Under the pieces are notes generated by a model that saw nothing but the letters and a program-made list of their open reading frames with translations, had not been told where the DNA came from and searched no databases. From NCBI RefSeq assembly GCF_018687715.1, contig NC_056754.1, forward strand, positions 18,709,501 to 18,773,500: DNA of 64,000 bases, read 5' to 3'. This document shows, piece after piece, positions 50,814 through 62,936 of the stretch (positions within the stretch are counted from its first letter, which is position 1; each line of letters begins with the position of its first letter). The position numbers and the translations under genes are program-made. The stretch comes from Carya illinoinensis. Lineage: Eukaryota > Streptophyta > Magnoliopsida > Fagales > Juglandaceae.

Positions 50814-52916
50814 ATGGCGGACAGCAGGCGCTACGCTCTTGGTAACCAACTAGGTGAGATTTTTGTTGAATTATTGGTTTTCCTCGTTTTTCGATCCTAG
50901 TATAATTTTGGGTTTGAAGTGTTTTCATTTTCTTTTCGTTATATCTGATGGATAATTTCATGGTTTTAGCATGTTTTTATGAGATTCGCCAGGAAGTGTT
51001 TGTCGTTTTGTTTGAGCGTAGTTGTTTGGGGAACGTTGCATTTGGTATTTATATTGCTGAATTGGTAAAACTTGTTGAGTTTATACTGTTAACTATTTGT
51101 CAAAGATACTTGTGTGCTTGATTTTAAATGAATTGAGATTTGTTGAGACCATATTTTGGAATGCTTCCACTTTCTACATATAACAAGGGATCATTATACA
51201 TCAATGCTAGAGCACTGGTTAAATCGTACTTCGTGAAAGGAGACTTAAGAGAGAATCTTAAACTTGTTAGTCCCCATTGGGTTGTGTATTATGGAAGACT
51301 ATTTTTTTTTATCGATAAACAAAATTTTATTGAGCATGAAATAGACAAAGGCTTGAGTATACAGGACATATACAAGAGCATCGCCTATGCATGCTAGTTT
51401 AGCGATACAAGGAGACACTATATTAGAACTGTGTAGATGATGTTGTTGTGATGAGAAACTAGAATAATAAATGACAATCACTTCTTTGCATCCCAAAGGT
51501 TAAATTTTGATGACAAGATGAAACATTTATCTGCTCAACTTGTCTATGTATGTATGTATGTGTGCACTTATTAAACAAGAGACTTGTCTATGTATGTATG
51601 TGTGCATAAAGAGATACCAGCTTAGATTAAAAACCATTTTCAGTCACTTGCCCTCTGAAAATGTGTGATTTGTATGCTCAAGAATATACTCCACGGATGT
51701 GGATGGAGACTTTTATTTGGCACTGGCCCTGAGCCAGGGACTCAGTGTGCCTATATTATTATTAGTCCTTGCATGGCGTTAAAATTATTTCTTTACACAA
51801 ATGCATAAACATAAATTTGATGTTTAGGAAATAATTTGTTTATTTTCTACTTGTTAGTTTGAAGCCTGCCCTACATGTAGTGGTTCCCTAGGATCAAATA
51901 ATTGTATAGATGTTTCATGAATGTTATTTAGTGGAATGCAGATATTGAACAACTACTCCTAGAAGCACAACATCGATGGCTACGCCCAGCTGAAATTTGT
52001 GAAATTCTTCGAAACTATCAGAAGTTCTATATTGCCCCAGAGCCTGCAAATATGCCATCAAGTATGACTCGTTACTGAATTGCTTTTGTTTGATATCATG
52101 TGCAATAATTCTGTTGTAACCTCTAGCTAGGTGTTCCTCATATATACTTCCTGTGTACCTGGGCTTTGCTTATTTCTATGAATATAACTTCTTGATTACC
52201 TATCAAAAAAAAAAGATATCACATGCAATAATTGTTAGAAGTACTTCTTCTCGATAACAGCAGCTATCTAAATGATGTTATTGACACATTTTTCTAGATG
52301 AATTTTCTATTTTTTGTATATTTGTGGAATCCTGGAGAGAGATTTTACGTAAGGTTTAACCTCCTTTCTCTACGATATACTTGCATTATATTGGGAGTAT
52401 AGGATTTTGTTTTTAAGCTCCTCCATCTTATAGCTGAGATCAAGTATCACTTATATATATATATAAAGCAGAGACCAAGTTTCTCTTGCAACTGGTTTTG
52501 TTGATGATATTTCACCAGCATTTGTGATCGTAACCAATATTTTGGTATAGTCTCTAGTCTATGTTTTAGTACCAAATTGTTATCAATTATGTGGACCAAT
52601 TTGTTGTGGTCTTCTAGACTTGCTGTGCTAGAGCCTACCAGGCCTACTACCTGCACCCCTCACCCACCAGACAAAACCATCAATCTGATCAGATTCATAA
52701 TCAACCACCATAAACCACGAACTAGACAAAAACCAAGATCATAATCAACCACCAACCAGACAAAAATTGAAGAGACCAAACTAGTGAACCACGGTGAACA
52801 AAAACCAACTAGAGAGAGAGAGAGAGAAGTACCGTTTGGGGTTGATGGCAAGAGGGAGAGAGAGACCACCACAGCGATGGCAACTGGCAAGGGGCGACAT
52901 CAATGTCATAAAACAC

Positions 52917-53000
<84 letters not shown>

Positions 53001-55821
53001 ACGAGGAGGGGAAGGGCTGGGGGGACTTTATACGAAAACCCTATATCAAAACGACATCATTTTGGGATTTTCTCCAAAATGACTTCATTTACTAAAGAAA
53101 TATATATATATATATATGCGGGCAGGCCTGGGCCGCGTTTCCGCTTGGGTTCTTAGGTGCAGGTGGAGGCCTGCACACCGGCATCTAACGGCTGGGGGGG
53201 CACTTGCTGCCTAGCAGGGGCAGCAGGGGCCCACCGGTGGGGGCGAGTGGATGGGTGGTGGGGCCCCTGTTGCTCACCCCTAGAGCCTACTGTATCATTC
53301 CTGTAGTATTTTTGTGCCCATTGATTTTAGCAATCGACATTGGAAATCTAATTGCTTTGCAAATTGTTTTCCCAACTTATTATTTTTTTGTCTTTTGGAT
53401 GTATGTAACCCATAATCTTCCAAAAAATCACTGTGATGAATGCTGGTTTCACACCCAAGCCTGAAGTATGGTGGGTCTCCAGCCATGGGTTTTAGCTTCT
53501 AAGCTTGGTGGTACCTATTACTCAATGAGTTAAAAGCAGAAACCTTTTAATTTAAAATGATTCTGATACATATGTTATTAGTTTCTAACTGGGGAAAAGA
53601 CCTTTTGTAGCTCTTAACTACCATTGTTTTTTCAATTTCACCCTAACATATATATAAAACAAATGCACACTAAAGTATCATAAATGGTAATCGATACCCA
53701 CCAATGAAAATTTTCACTTTTAAGATCTGACTGTCAAGATTGATAAAAAGAAAAGTGAAAATGAGATATAATTTTTACAATCATATCTCAATTAATGTTT
53801 AAAATTTTCAAAATTTGGTAGGTTAGGATGCCAATTGTGAGTTTTGGTAGTTTTACGGTGCATATTGCAATAAGGTAGTGGTTTGGAGGTAAAAGTGTAA
53901 CTTTTCCTTTTGATTTAGTCATTCATTGCTCTAGACTTTGTTTCTCCCTTTGCTTGTTCAGCTTCGAAAGAATTCCAGCATATTATTGTTTCACCTCAAA
54001 GTTATTTTGGCTAGTTGAGAATGCCTAAGTGTTGGATTTAGAAATATATGCTGTTACATATCTCTATAACATAGCCTTTATTATTTCGATAAACACTTTC
54101 TGTTGTCTGTAACTGATGTTTAGAAAGCCTAAAGATTGTGTAGTTTGTGTTAGCTTGTAAATAATGACATTTCTTCATTTCTTGTAGTTGGAGGTAGATT
54201 TTAAAGTATTAACTACTCCAAAAATGGGGCATTCTTTGAATGGTTTTTTATTACTTTTTGAAACGTTTCTTCTAAGCATATCTTCACCTCACATGTATTT
54301 CCAATTTCCAATTTCAGGTGGTTCACTTTTTCTTTTTGATCGGAAGGTGCTGAGATACTTCAGAAAAGATGGTCATAACTGGAGGAAGAAAAAAGATGGG
54401 AAGACAGTGAAGGAAGCTCATGAGAGGCTTAAGGTAGGCATTGCGCCTGGTTCTTCATTTTAGACATTTTAATCACGCTGCTCTCTGCTTTTACAGAATC
54501 ATAGTTTATAGTGTTTCATTCTAGTTTGTGGAGAGATATATGTTCAAAGACTCTTTAAGCCTCTTATAACTGTGTAGAGAAAATTGTCCTTCCTTTCAGG
54601 CTGGAAGCATTGATGTTTTGCACTGCTACTATGCCCATGGTGAAGAAAATGAAAATTTTCAAAGGCGCAGTTATTGGATGCTTGAAGAGTGAGTGTGTGA
54701 AAGATTGTTTTTGTGTGTTTTTACCAAACTTATTGTTTGAATTTATCATTTTTCGCTCTATGTTTGAATTTAATGTTTTCTATGCTGTATATGACACGAC
54801 AAATTAGATGTAAATGTTAATGTTCTTTGAAAAAAATTAATTTTCTATGTACTGAAGGATAATTAAAGACAGTGAAACATTCACTTATGTTAGAATATTA
54901 TTTAATGTTTTAGTTTCACGATCTTTGGGATATCTTTGAAGTCTGTTATTAAGCATGGAGACCGAACTTTCAGTTTTAAAATTGTTAAAATACTTGTTTT
55001 TTATTGAGAATTTTCAATTCTTTTAGTACATTCCAATGAGTTGTATTTTTTTGGCCTTGCAATGAATTACTTTCAAATGAAAAAAAGAGTTAAAGATTCA
55101 CTATACCTGCTTCCACAGTAAACATTCTTCTTTCTGCTTTCTATGTTTGATGTGACTTGGATGGAAAAAAAGGAATTTGTAAGTAGATAAATCAAGGACA
55201 TATACACCTATAAAATGAGCCGGAAATTAACAAAATTATATAAATTCCAAAAAGAAGTTAGGGGACCTGTAGATTTCCCAAATCAACCATAAAGTTTCTG
55301 ATAAAAATAAGAGTTATCCACAAATACTTTCTTATTCACTAGAGAATTTCAAAAAGAAGTTAGGCGACCTGTAGATTTCTCAAATCAACCATAAAGTTTC
55401 TGATAAAAATAAGAGTTATCCACAAATACTTTCTTATTCACCAGAGTCACACTTTTAGCCACAAGTTGGCTTCTTCCTCACATTTAAAGGGAAATAGAAA
55501 GCCTGGAAGCTGAGAGAGGACTTCTAGGATGGAGATCTTGCTGTTTTTGTATTTCCACAGCAGGAAGTTCAATGGAGGCTGCAATAGATGAGGTGAAAGC
55601 CAAAAGGAAAGATAAAAATAAAAATAAAATCATCAACCATCTTTTTCTTCTTTTTTCCCTTATATAAGTAAAAAATTGTCAGCTGTATTAGCTCAATATG
55701 TATTTTAGTATAACTCTTGAGTGTAGTATCCTGCAATTACCAAGCCTTTAGACTTGTTACCATTCCTTTTTGTTTCTGTTTTCGTATCTTTTTAGTTTTC
55801 TCTAATTTTTTTCTTTTGCCT

Positions 55822-55852
<31 letters not shown>

Positions 55853-58800
55853 TTTTTCCGTGCTCCTTGATCTTAAGGGTATACAATGAGTAAGAGATAG
55901 CTCTGGTTCTAGTTATCAACCAGTCTTGAGCAGCTGATATTCGTATTTGTTCACTTTAAGTAATTGCCATTTTACTTCCTTGTAGTTTCTATTTCTAGCA
56001 TGGCTTATGGTTGGGGGTTTCTCTTCTGTTTCTTACCTAATATTGCAGTGACCTCTCACACATAGTTCTTGTCCACTATCGGGAAGTAAAGGTAAGACTC
56101 TATCCTCTTTCTCCTACTTTTGTTACCCAATTAGTCTAGATGGATAAGAACATATGACCTATAAAAATTAGTCATAGATGGATAAACCAGAAGGCTTAGC
56201 TTTTCAATAAATAAGAGCATTTTCAGTAGTGCACAGTAATTTTGATACCTTAGATAAGGGATTTGACATGATAAAAACCATGGCCTTGAATTCAAGATTT
56301 GCTTTTGTTGAAGCACATCTCATAACATTGGATTTTTGTCCTTTTTATGTTTCACAACTTGAGCAGGGCAATAGGACAAATTTTAACCGCATTAAAGAGA
56401 CTGAGGAAGCTATTCCCTATTCCCAAGAAGCTGAAGACATTTTACCCAACTCTGAGAATGATAGCTCTGTGGCTTCTAATTTTCGTCTAAATAATTACCA
56501 AGTGCCTTCACAAACTACAGATACAACAAGCCTGAACAGTGTTCAGGCATCAGATTATGAAGACACTGAATCAGGTAGATTTGTCAGACATGCCTCAGTT
56601 TATAATAAAAAACTGCTAGTGTTACTTCATAAAGAAGATTTTATACAGGTTTGAGGATGATGTATGCCTTGATTGTTCATTGTCAGCAAGTTCTGAATAT
56701 TCATTAGTTATATCTTTGCAACTTAATGTTATATATGCAGCATACAATCACCAAGCAAGCTCTGGACAACACTGTTTCCTTGAATCACAACAGTCGATGG
56801 TGGAGAAGATTAATGCTGGATTCCCTAATCCTTATTTTGATGCATCAAGTTCGAGTAAGCTTATTTAAATTCATCATTCTATATATTTTCATCATTGATG
56901 CATAGAGAATCTTAATATTACTGTTTGTTAGCTGATCCTCTAAACTGTTGACATGCTATACCAACTTCATCATAATACTCTAAACTGTTGACAGGAGATT
57001 TTCAAGGAAAGTTGTCAGCCATTTCTAGGGTAGATTTTGTCTCTCTCACTCTAGCAGATAAAGTGAAAGACAGCAACAATCCTGAATTAAAACACCTTGA
57101 TTTTGCGACATGGGATGATATCTTGGGAAATGGTACTTCCGGTGGTGAAGGCGTCTCTTTTCAGCCATCATTTCCAGAAACACAACCTGATACCATTGGA
57201 GTCCTTTCTAAACAAGAAAACCAGATACTGGGGCAACTTTTCACTGGCAACTTTGAAAGGCCGGAGATTGGGAGTCACCTGCAGGTCCAAGAAGAGTGGC
57301 AGGTACAGAATTATATACAATTTATAGTATATCTAATCTGCGTGAAGTATTTATAATATTGCTAAAATATTTTTGGGCATTTCATCAGGGTTTCTCTCAA
57401 GGATCACTATAAATTTGGAAAATCTTTATTGTTTTTATGTTACAAGTTGAGCTAGGATTTCATCTAGAGATATAGTATGGTAGCATTTTGTGTTATTGCT
57501 CAGAATTATATGTTCACAATAGTTTCTAGATTCTTTATTTTTCCTCATGCTATGGTTACTTCCTTTTGACAACTCCAACAATTTTTTCTTACTACAACAG
57601 AGACGCTTTGGGTACAAGTAATACCGATTTTATTTATTTCTAAATAATATTTGGCAGCAAGGAGGCCAGCTCAAGAGAAACTTCACCATCTTCTGGTCTT
57701 AAATTGTGGTCCCTGTGATTTTCTTATATCTTTTTCTACTTCTACATAGGTGTTTCTCTTGTATGCATCGGTGCACCTAGTTTGCAACTTTTAATTGAAA
57801 TTTTTTACTTAAGCAAAAAGAAATTGTGGTTCCTCCCTAACAAAACAATAGTGATGCCTCATTGACATTAATATGGGAAGTTTTTTAATTTTAATTTTTT
57901 TATTTTTAAATATATATATATATATAAAAGTAAGAATTAATTTTATTAGAAGCGAATGTATAAGCGAAACCCTTGTACGCAGGAAGTATACAAAAGAAAA
58001 CTCCTAAATACATTATAAGAAACAGAAAGTGACAACAGAAAATCATGAGCAGAAGCTCTGTTAATCACTAAAGCAGAAAACCAAAGCAATAAAGAGTTCA
58101 CAATAAAGTTTCAGAGTTCCTCCAAAGTATACTCCTTATCATTAAAACACCGCCCATTCATTTCCATCCAAATACACCATGTAAGACACAAAGTAAACTT
58201 CTTCCAAGCCGCATCCACTTGAGAAACAACCCTGAAGCCTGTTCCAACGCACAAGAAGATCAGCCACTCTCAAAGGCTTCACCCAAGCCAAACCGGTTCT
58301 GGGAAAAATACCATCCCACAAAGCCCTTGCCACCTCACAATGCAAAAGTAAATGATCCACGGTTTCCCCATGCTTCTTACACATGAAACACCAATCCATA
58401 ACCATAATACCATGCTTCCTTAAATTGTCCAATGTTAAGATTTTCCCAAGATAGGCAGTCCTTATGAAAAAAGCAACTTTGGAAGGCATGTGAGACCTCT
58501 TTAATAAGTTGGAAGGCATGTGAGGCAGTCCTTAACTATAATATGTGAAGTTGCATTACCTCTTTCAACTTTTGATGTTGGTCTATTTAAGATTTGTCAA
58601 TGTGTAAAGATGTTGCATTTCAACATTTGATGCCCACGCATGATCTGGCACAAAACTTGGATAATTTGGTAGTCATACTTCCCATGTTAGTTAAGCAAGC
58701 ATTTTGTGTTAGATCACAAAATGACTACTCTTTCAAGTATTTGAATTGTCTTTCTTTCTCTTCATGTATAAAATCGTGATGGTAATGTAGCTGCTCTTAG

Positions 58801-61800
58801 TTAATAATGAACTAGTAGTTGCAGATTGAAGATGCCGACAGTAGCATAAAGTCCAAATTTTTGTTGTAAATGCAGGGGTTTGGATTTTAAGTCTCTAATA
58901 GAGTATGTACTTATATGTTGGTCTAAACGTTAGCTGCTGATTCTTGTAAACTCCAACTAATTGTGTCCAGGCTTTGCTTTTTCTTAAAAACAGACTTCTG
59001 AAAGCAAGTTGCCCTTGGATCGGATTGTGCAGAAAGAATTAGCATCTGAAGTCACTTCCAGATTTCATGAAGATATCATCCGAGCCAATCAGCTCAATTC
59101 TCTTGAGCCTTTCTTTGCAGATAGTGATAAGCTAGAAAATCATCCTATCCAAAATAACCTCCAAGTACAGCTTTCAAACGCAGAACACGAAGATTATCTG
59201 AAATCCAATCGAGAGAACAAGATGGCCTTAGAGGGAAAAGCAAACTACTCTTTTGCCATAAAACCACCTCTGTTAGATGGCTCTCTGTCAGAAGAAGGTC
59301 TGAAGAAGCTTGACAGTTTCAATCGGTGGATGAGTAAGGAACTTGGAGATGTAAATGAGTCACATATGCAGTCCAGCTCTGGGGCCTATTGGGATAGTGT
59401 TGCGAGTGAGAGCAGGGTTGATGGATCCAGTATTTCTTCTCAAGTGCACTTGGATAACTATATTCTGGGTCCCTCTCTATCCCAGGATCAGCTTTTCAGC
59501 ATAATTGATTTCTCACCAAATTGGGCATATGAAGGCTCTGAAGTTAAGGTACTCCAGGATTTAATCTTCCTTCTGTGCTGTAGTAGTGTCTGCTAAGCTT
59601 TCAAATGTTCAATCTATTTGCTAAAAGTTGGTATACAAATGCTATCTTATTTATTTATTATTTTCTGGTCTATTTTTCTCTTTTTAATTGTTTCTTTTTT
59701 ATCCCACAATTTATGCAGGTCCTGATTACGGGGAAGTTCTTGAAGAGTCAAAAAGAAGCAGAAATTTGTAAGTGGTCATGTATGTTTGGGGAATTGGAAG
59801 TTCCAGCTGAGGTTATAGCAGATGGTGTTCTACGTTGTCATACTCCTGTACATAAGGCTGCGAGGCTGCCCTTTTATGTAACAAATTCCAATAGGTTAGC
59901 ATGTAGCGAAGTGAGAGAATTTGAATACCGAGTTAGCCATATAAAAGATGTGAATGTTATAGATAGTTATAGTAAAACAAGTGAAATTCTTCATATGCAA
60001 TTTGGAAAACTATTGTGTCTGAGCTCTGTCAGCCATTCAAACTCTGATTCCATTGGTGTGAGCGAGAAATCCCAATTAAGCGATAAAATCAGTTCATTGT
60101 TAAAAGAGGATGATGATGAATGGGATCAAATGTTAAATCTTGTTTCTGAGAAGGATTATTCTCCTGAAAAAGCACAGGAGAAGCTGCTTGAAAAGCTACT
60201 GAAAGAAAAGTTGCATGCATGGCTCCTGCAGAAAGCAGCAGAAGGTGGAAAAGGACCTTCTGTATTAGATAAGTGTGGCCAAGGTGTGCTGCATTTTGCA
60301 GCTGCTCTTGGCTATGATTGGGCCCTACAACCCACAACAGTTGCGGGTGTAAGTGTGAATTTCCGTGATGTGAATGGATGGACTGCACTTCATTGGGCTG
60401 CATTTTGTGGCAGGTGAGGACTCAAATTTCTTGCCTGTGAGTTGTTTCTTTGTAGTAAACATTATTTTGTGCGCTTCTATTCTTTCCTCTTCTTTTTTTA
60501 GGTAAAACTTATTTGATCAAAACAAATAGGTAAAGCCCAACTACATAGGAAATATACCACCTAGTTACAAGTTAGGATCTAGATCATGGGAACTAGTCCC
60601 ATTGAGGATGATGCCAGAAGCCCACAAGAATAAAGTATGGAAGAAGAAACATCTAAGATCATCCAAAGAGTGTTCTCCGAAACTCAGGCCATTCCTTTCC
60701 AGCTAAATACATCACATGAGGCATAAGGATATTCCACACTGCAGCAATTTAGTGATTACTCTGAATGCCCCTCCAACTCAAGGAGGTCCACCACCTTCTA
60801 GGCATTGCCCACACAAGTCCAGTCCTGCTAAAAATTTCATTCCATAAGACCCTAACCACCTCACAGTGATGTAATAAATGATCCACTGTTTCACCACTTT
60901 TTTTACACTTATAGCACCCATCCATAACAAGCCCTCGCTTCCTCAGATTGTTCATGGCCAAAAGGATAAAGAGTCATTTTAATCTATTCTCTCCTCATCC
61001 ACCTTGGCTGAACCTGATGGCAGAGGAAAGGGGAAAATATATGATTTAATATCAGAAGGTATTATTAGAAAAACTAATGCAATGAAAGCCTTCCCCATAC
61101 AATGGGAGGAAAACTGAATTACATAGATCTTGTTTAGGTTAGAGAATAGCTGCCCTGTCAGGAATAAACCTGAGAACCCCTAGGGGTTGGCTCAAGTGGT
61201 AAAGGCCTTCGGCTTGGGGGTATGCTCCCCCCAAGGTTTAAGGTTCAAATCCCCTTAGATGCAAACAATCTCTAGGGGTCATTAGATTGGAGAATTTTCT
61301 CCTTGAATTACCCGAGGTGCACTTCTAGGAAACTCATTGACAAGTGGCTGTGCACCCCCGGGATTAGTCGGGACGCTGTTCCCGGACACTTGGTGCCAAT
61401 AAAAAAAGGGATAAACCCGAGCACCATATCGTAGTCCTTTGAACTTCTTACAAATGCTATTGGTCATCCATAACCTTTTTTTTTCATCTCCTTTCCCATT
61501 AACGTCTTTTCTGAACTTCCTTTATCAGAGAGCGCACAGTTGCTTCCCTTGTCTCTCTTGGTGCTGCTCCTGGTGCGTTGACTGATCCGTGTCCCCAATA
61601 TCCTTCAGGCAGAACACCTGCCGACCTAGCTTCCGCCAATGGGCACAAAGGAATTGCTGGTTATCTTGCAGAATCTGCTCTTAGTGCCCACCTTGTGTCC
61701 CTTAAGTTGGACACCAAGGAAGGTGATGCTGCAGAGATCTCTGGATCAAAAGCAGTACAAACAGGTTCAGAACGAAGTGCAACTCCAATCAGCAATGGGG

Positions 61801-62742
61801 AATTATCAGAGGGATTATCACTGAAGGATTCGTTAGCTGCTGTCTGCAATGCCACCCAAGCTGCTGCTCGGATTCATCAAGTCTTTAGGGTTCATTCATT
61901 CCACCAAAAACAGTTAAAAGAGTATGTTGGTGGTACATTTGGAATGTCAGATGAACAAGCTCTTTCTTTGCTTGCTGTTAAGACGCACAAATCAGGACAA
62001 CATGATCTGCCTCTGCAAACTGCTGCAATACAGATACAGAAAAAGTTCCGTAGTTGGAAGGGTAGAAAAGAATTTTTGATCATCCGGGAGCGAATTGTTA
62101 AAATTCAGGTTCATTGCCATTATTGCTTTTCTATGTTTAATTTATGGCTTCTGCTTTACATGCAGCATTTATTTTTCCTGGTCTTTGTTTCACGAGTAGT
62201 GCTATTTGAAGGCCTTGACACCATACACCATCCATGTGACATAATTTGATTTGTAAGATTCAAATTTTAAAATTTATATTTCAAATCAAATTATGACATG
62301 GGGATGGTGTGTGGTGCAAGGCCTTCAAATGGAATTTTTCTTGTTTCACACACTTTTTCCCTCAGTGAGTAATCAAGCCCAGTTCATGAATACTAACTAT
62401 TCGCTCTCATGACAAAAGGCCCATGTAAGAGGCCATCAGGTCAGGAAGAACTATAAAAAGATAACCTGGTCAGTTGGAATTTTGGAGAAGATTATTTTGC
62501 GTTGGAGACGAAAAGGAATTGGTTTGCGTGGATTTAAATCAGAAGCACTTACTGAGGGCTCCAGAATTCAAGATACATCTTCAAAGGAGGATGACTATGA
62601 TTTCCTGAAAGAAGGCCGAAAGCAAACAGAAAAGGGGTTACAAAAAGCCCTTGCTAGGGTGAAGTCCATGGTTCAGTATCCAGAGGGAAGAGAGCAATAT
62701 CGTAGGCTGCTGAATGTTGTGGCTGAGATTCAGGAAACCAAG
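50814..62742 (+). CDS. CAMTA: Calmodulin-binding transcription activator, CAMTA1/2/3 clade (3' end outside window)
   Basis: Twelve exons: 50814-50853, 51942-52061, 54318-54433, 54600-54688, 56049-56091, 56367-56574, 56741-56854, 56995-57302, 58994-59548, 59719-60413, 61529-62108 and 62419-62742. They give 1,064 codons with GT-AG junctions and agreeing phases. Seen: CG-1 DNA-binding domain (about 14-135, with RYFRKDGHNWRKKKDGKTVKE); a less conserved middle; TIG domain from about 513 (IDFSPNW); ankyrin repeats (about 715-810, GQGVLHFAAALGYDWAL and GWTALHWAAF); IQ motifs (AIQIQKKFRSWKGRK and VKIQAHVRGHQVRK at the exon 11/12 join); and a calmodulin-binding helix (VGILEKIILRWRRKG). CAMTAs bind CGCG boxes in the nucleus and respond to Ca2+ through calmodulin in cold and immune signalling. 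The acidic C-terminus, normally about 40-60 residues, must lie past 64000. Introns hold several element insertions, but the exons are intact. Confidence 0.95.
52111..52214 (+). mobile_element. 104-bp LINE 3' end in CAMTA intron 2
   Basis: Only the LINE tail is present (CTTCCTGTGTACCTGGGCTTTGC, then ACCTATCAAAAAAAAAA). It is flanked by a 19-bp duplication GATATCATGTGCAATAATT with two mismatches (52092-52110 and 52215-52233). The same tail words end LINE B near 42545-42610. Confidence 0.85.
52639..53282. mobile_element. Possible hAT-like insertion in CAMTA intron 2
   Basis: An 11-bp direct repeat CTAGAGCCTAC flanks about 640 bp; its central AGAGCCTA could be an 8-bp hAT duplication. The right end, reverse-complemented, starts AGGGGTGAGCAACAGGGGCC, like hAT MITE ends in this window, but the left end does not match it. 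The interior has a (GA)n microsatellite and a GC-rich right arm. The element type is uncertain. Confidence 0.45.
52923..52998. repeat. (GA)n microsatellite, about 38 units
   Basis: An uninterrupted AG run of about 76 bases in CAMTA intron 2. A shorter run of the same repeat lies at 52811-52828. Confidence 0.95.
55243..55446. repeat. Two tandem 102-bp units in CAMTA intron 4
   Basis: 55243-55344 and 55345-55446 are nearly identical (for example TCAACCATAAAGTTTCTGAT in each), with only a handful of differences. A recent local duplication of intronic DNA. Confidence 0.9.
55823..55852 (+). repeat. 30-base C homopolymer in CAMTA intron 4
   Basis: An uninterrupted run of 30 C in a T-rich stretch (TTTTGCCTT before, TTTTTCC after), about 200 bp before the next exon. 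Confidence 0.95.
57883..58538 (-). mobile_element. 5'-truncated LINE 'D' in CAMTA intron 8
   Basis: Flanked by a 14-bp repeat TAATATGGGAAGTT / TAATATGTGAAGTT (57869-57882 and 58539-58552). On the minus strand, 58142-58519 encodes the zf-RVT-like end (DWCFMCKKHGETVDHLLLHCE). The reversed 3' tail with an AT run is at 57890-57940. Antisense to CAMTA. Confidence 0.8.
60490..60982 (-). mobile_element. 5'-truncated LINE 'E' in CAMTA intron 10
   Basis: Flanked by TCTATTCTTTCCTC / TCTATTCTCTCCTC (60476-60489 and 60983-60996; one mismatch). The minus strand 60749-60961 encodes MDGCYKCKKSGETVDHLLHHCE, the zf-RVT-like region. The T-rich left end is the reversed tail. Antisense to CAMTA. Confidence 0.8.
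61179..61407 (+). mobile_element. tRNA-derived SINE in CAMTA intron 10
   Basis: It starts near AGGGGTTGGCTCAAGTGGTAA (A box), has AGGTTCAAATCCCC (B box) about 60 bases later, and ends CCAATAAAAAAAG. An imperfect 18-bp duplication (15 matches) GGAATAAACCTGAGAACC flanks it (61161-61178 and 61408-61425). The best preserved of three SINE copies in the window. Confidence 0.85.
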
Positions 62743-62936
62743 GTACTTGATTTTTCTTGTAGATCTCTCTCTCTCTCTCTGTGTGAGTATCTCATCGGGA
62801 ATATGATTTATGTTTCTATCACAGAAAAAGAGTTTTCACTCAACTCTTGTAGCTTACCCATAGGGGCTTACACTTTGCCTACTAGGAGTATGGGGAGGGG
62901 AGGGACAAAAGGAATCTTGCCCTCACATATTGTATT

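Noticed and set aside
61179..61260. Possible tRNA gene from A- and B-box-like sequence
   Set aside because: The spacing fits a SINE head, the acceptor and anticodon stems do not form, and the unit ends in an A-rich tail with flanking duplication.
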